This document shows positions 63,701-64,000 of a stretch of DNA of 64,000 nucleotides, piece by piece. Source of the stretch: Symsagittifera roscoffensis (lineage: Eukaryota > Xenacoelomorpha > Acoela > Convolutidae); NCBI RefSeq assembly GCF_963678635.1, contig NC_087064.1:18898509-18962508 (forward strand). Direction: 5' to 3'. A program made the position numbers and the translations under genes. Numbering within the stretch: position 1 is the stretch's first letter; each line of letters starts with the position of its first letter. The notes below the pieces were generated by a model. That model was given only the letters and a program-made list of their open reading frames with translations. It was not told where the DNA came from and searched no databases.

Positions 63701-64000
63701 ATATGCGACGAGAATACATTAAAGAGAAAGGATACAAAGTGGAAGAAATGTGGGAGTGTGACTGGTGGGAAAGTTTCAAAACCAATGACAAGATCAAAAA
63801 TCACGTCAGAACCCACTTTCCCTATAAAAGACCTTTTTCTACAGACTCCCTTCTAGCAAAAATAAAAGATGGATCTCTTTTTGGCTACGTTCAGTGCGAC
63901 TTAATTGTTCCAGATGAGCTAAAATCAAAATTTGCGAATTTTCCTCCAATTTTCAAAAAAACTGAGGTTGGAAGAGATGATATTGGAGATTACATGAAAA
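60718..64000 (+). pseudogene. protein-primed type B DNA polymerase, copy B plus remainder, two frameshifts
   Basis: The ATG at 60718 gives the same N-terminus as copy A. Just past the unit end (62567) a one-base shift stops the frame at 62589. The polymerase resumes in another frame (to 63509), with the Exo III-type YNNKD near 63040 and the polymerase motif A DASQLYPFSM at 63339. A second shift in a T run near 63485 moves it to the third frame, which stays open to the window edge (CDHCKTVFEAMGCYYHFC, MWECDWWESF). In Exo II (GFNSGRY...) the expected Asp is Ile. It would replicate the element from a terminal protein; as it stands it is inactive. Confidence 0.85.

Larger units (their letters stand above)
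42622..64000. mobile_element. Polinton/Maverick virus-like DNA transposon, right end beyond the window
   Basis: The set of adenain-like protease, double-jelly-roll capsid, minor capsid, rve integrase, FtsK/HerA-like packaging ATPase and protein-primed type B DNA polymerase is diagnostic of Polintons. Late genes lie tightly packed on the minus strand, polB on the plus strand. More than 21 kb is present, of which about 6 kb is a tandem duplication. Many genes carry shifts or stops, so this copy is mostly an inactive genomic relic. The left terminal repeat was not seen (gap), and the right terminus lies outside. Confidence 0.92.

Overview
The window looks like a piece of an invertebrate metazoan genome. 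It is AT-rich. Short GC-richer exons are separated by kilobase introns with GT...AG borders, one gene encodes laminin-G and EGF modules, and the rest is crowded with MITEs, a SINE, retrotransposon debris and a large virus-like DNA transposon. I cannot name the species; a cnidarian or similar animal would fit. There are two 200-base runs of N (17997-18196 and 42422-42621). Many tempting short open frames begin with GTG, TTG or CTG and are not usable eukaryotic starts, so I chose starts and exon borders from ATG codons and splice consensus.

Positions 1-11.5 kb hold a minus-strand secreted or membrane gene. Eight exons could be joined by reading phase: signal peptide, LamG, EGF, EGF, LamG, then several EGF modules, a Crumbs/EYS-like layout. 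Its introns carry two interspersed repeat families and two MITEs. 11.5-21.9 kb is mostly gene-poor, with degenerate tandem repeats, another repeat copy, one partial minus-strand coding end beside the first N gap, and a tRNA-type SINE. 21.96-29.64 kb is a plus-strand gene with five recognised exons, all introns in phase 2: charged coiled coil, linker, then a C-terminal beta-rich domain resembling meteorin. 29.7-42.4 kb is AT-rich intergenic DNA with a decayed BEL/Pao retrotransposon (34.4-37.2 kb) and several MITEs.

From about 42.6 kb to the right edge (64 kb, still open) lies a Polinton/Maverick. Minus-strand genes run, in order of transcription, from a PC4-like ssDNA-binding protein through small conserved proteins, a two-TM protein, packaging ATPase, rve integrase, minor capsid protein, basic core protein, double-jelly-roll major capsid protein and a small Cys-rich membrane protein to an adenain-like protease. 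Plus-strand genes include the protein-primed DNA polymerase with an unusual N-terminal extension (C2H2-like fingers plus a putative OTU-like cysteine protease). The capsid genes are badly broken, while the integrase and protease frames are open.

The most striking features of the Polinton are: (i) a young, nearly identical 6.1/6.4-kb tandem duplication with a 4-base microhomology junction inside the polymerase gene, giving a second polymerase N-terminus that ends soon after the junction; and (ii) host-type promoter architecture inside the duplicated segment: a 60-bp tandem repeat with four perfect CREB/ATF sites ahead of polB, a pair of SRF CArG boxes plus a TATA box between divergent genes, and a CCAAT-box array. 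These suggest an element whose early genes were wired to host signal-responsive transcription factors. A second useful observation is that one interspersed repeat (17124-17670) sits inside a tandem duplicate whose other unit is an empty site. It shows no target-site duplication and insertion at TT, which points to a helentron-like origin.
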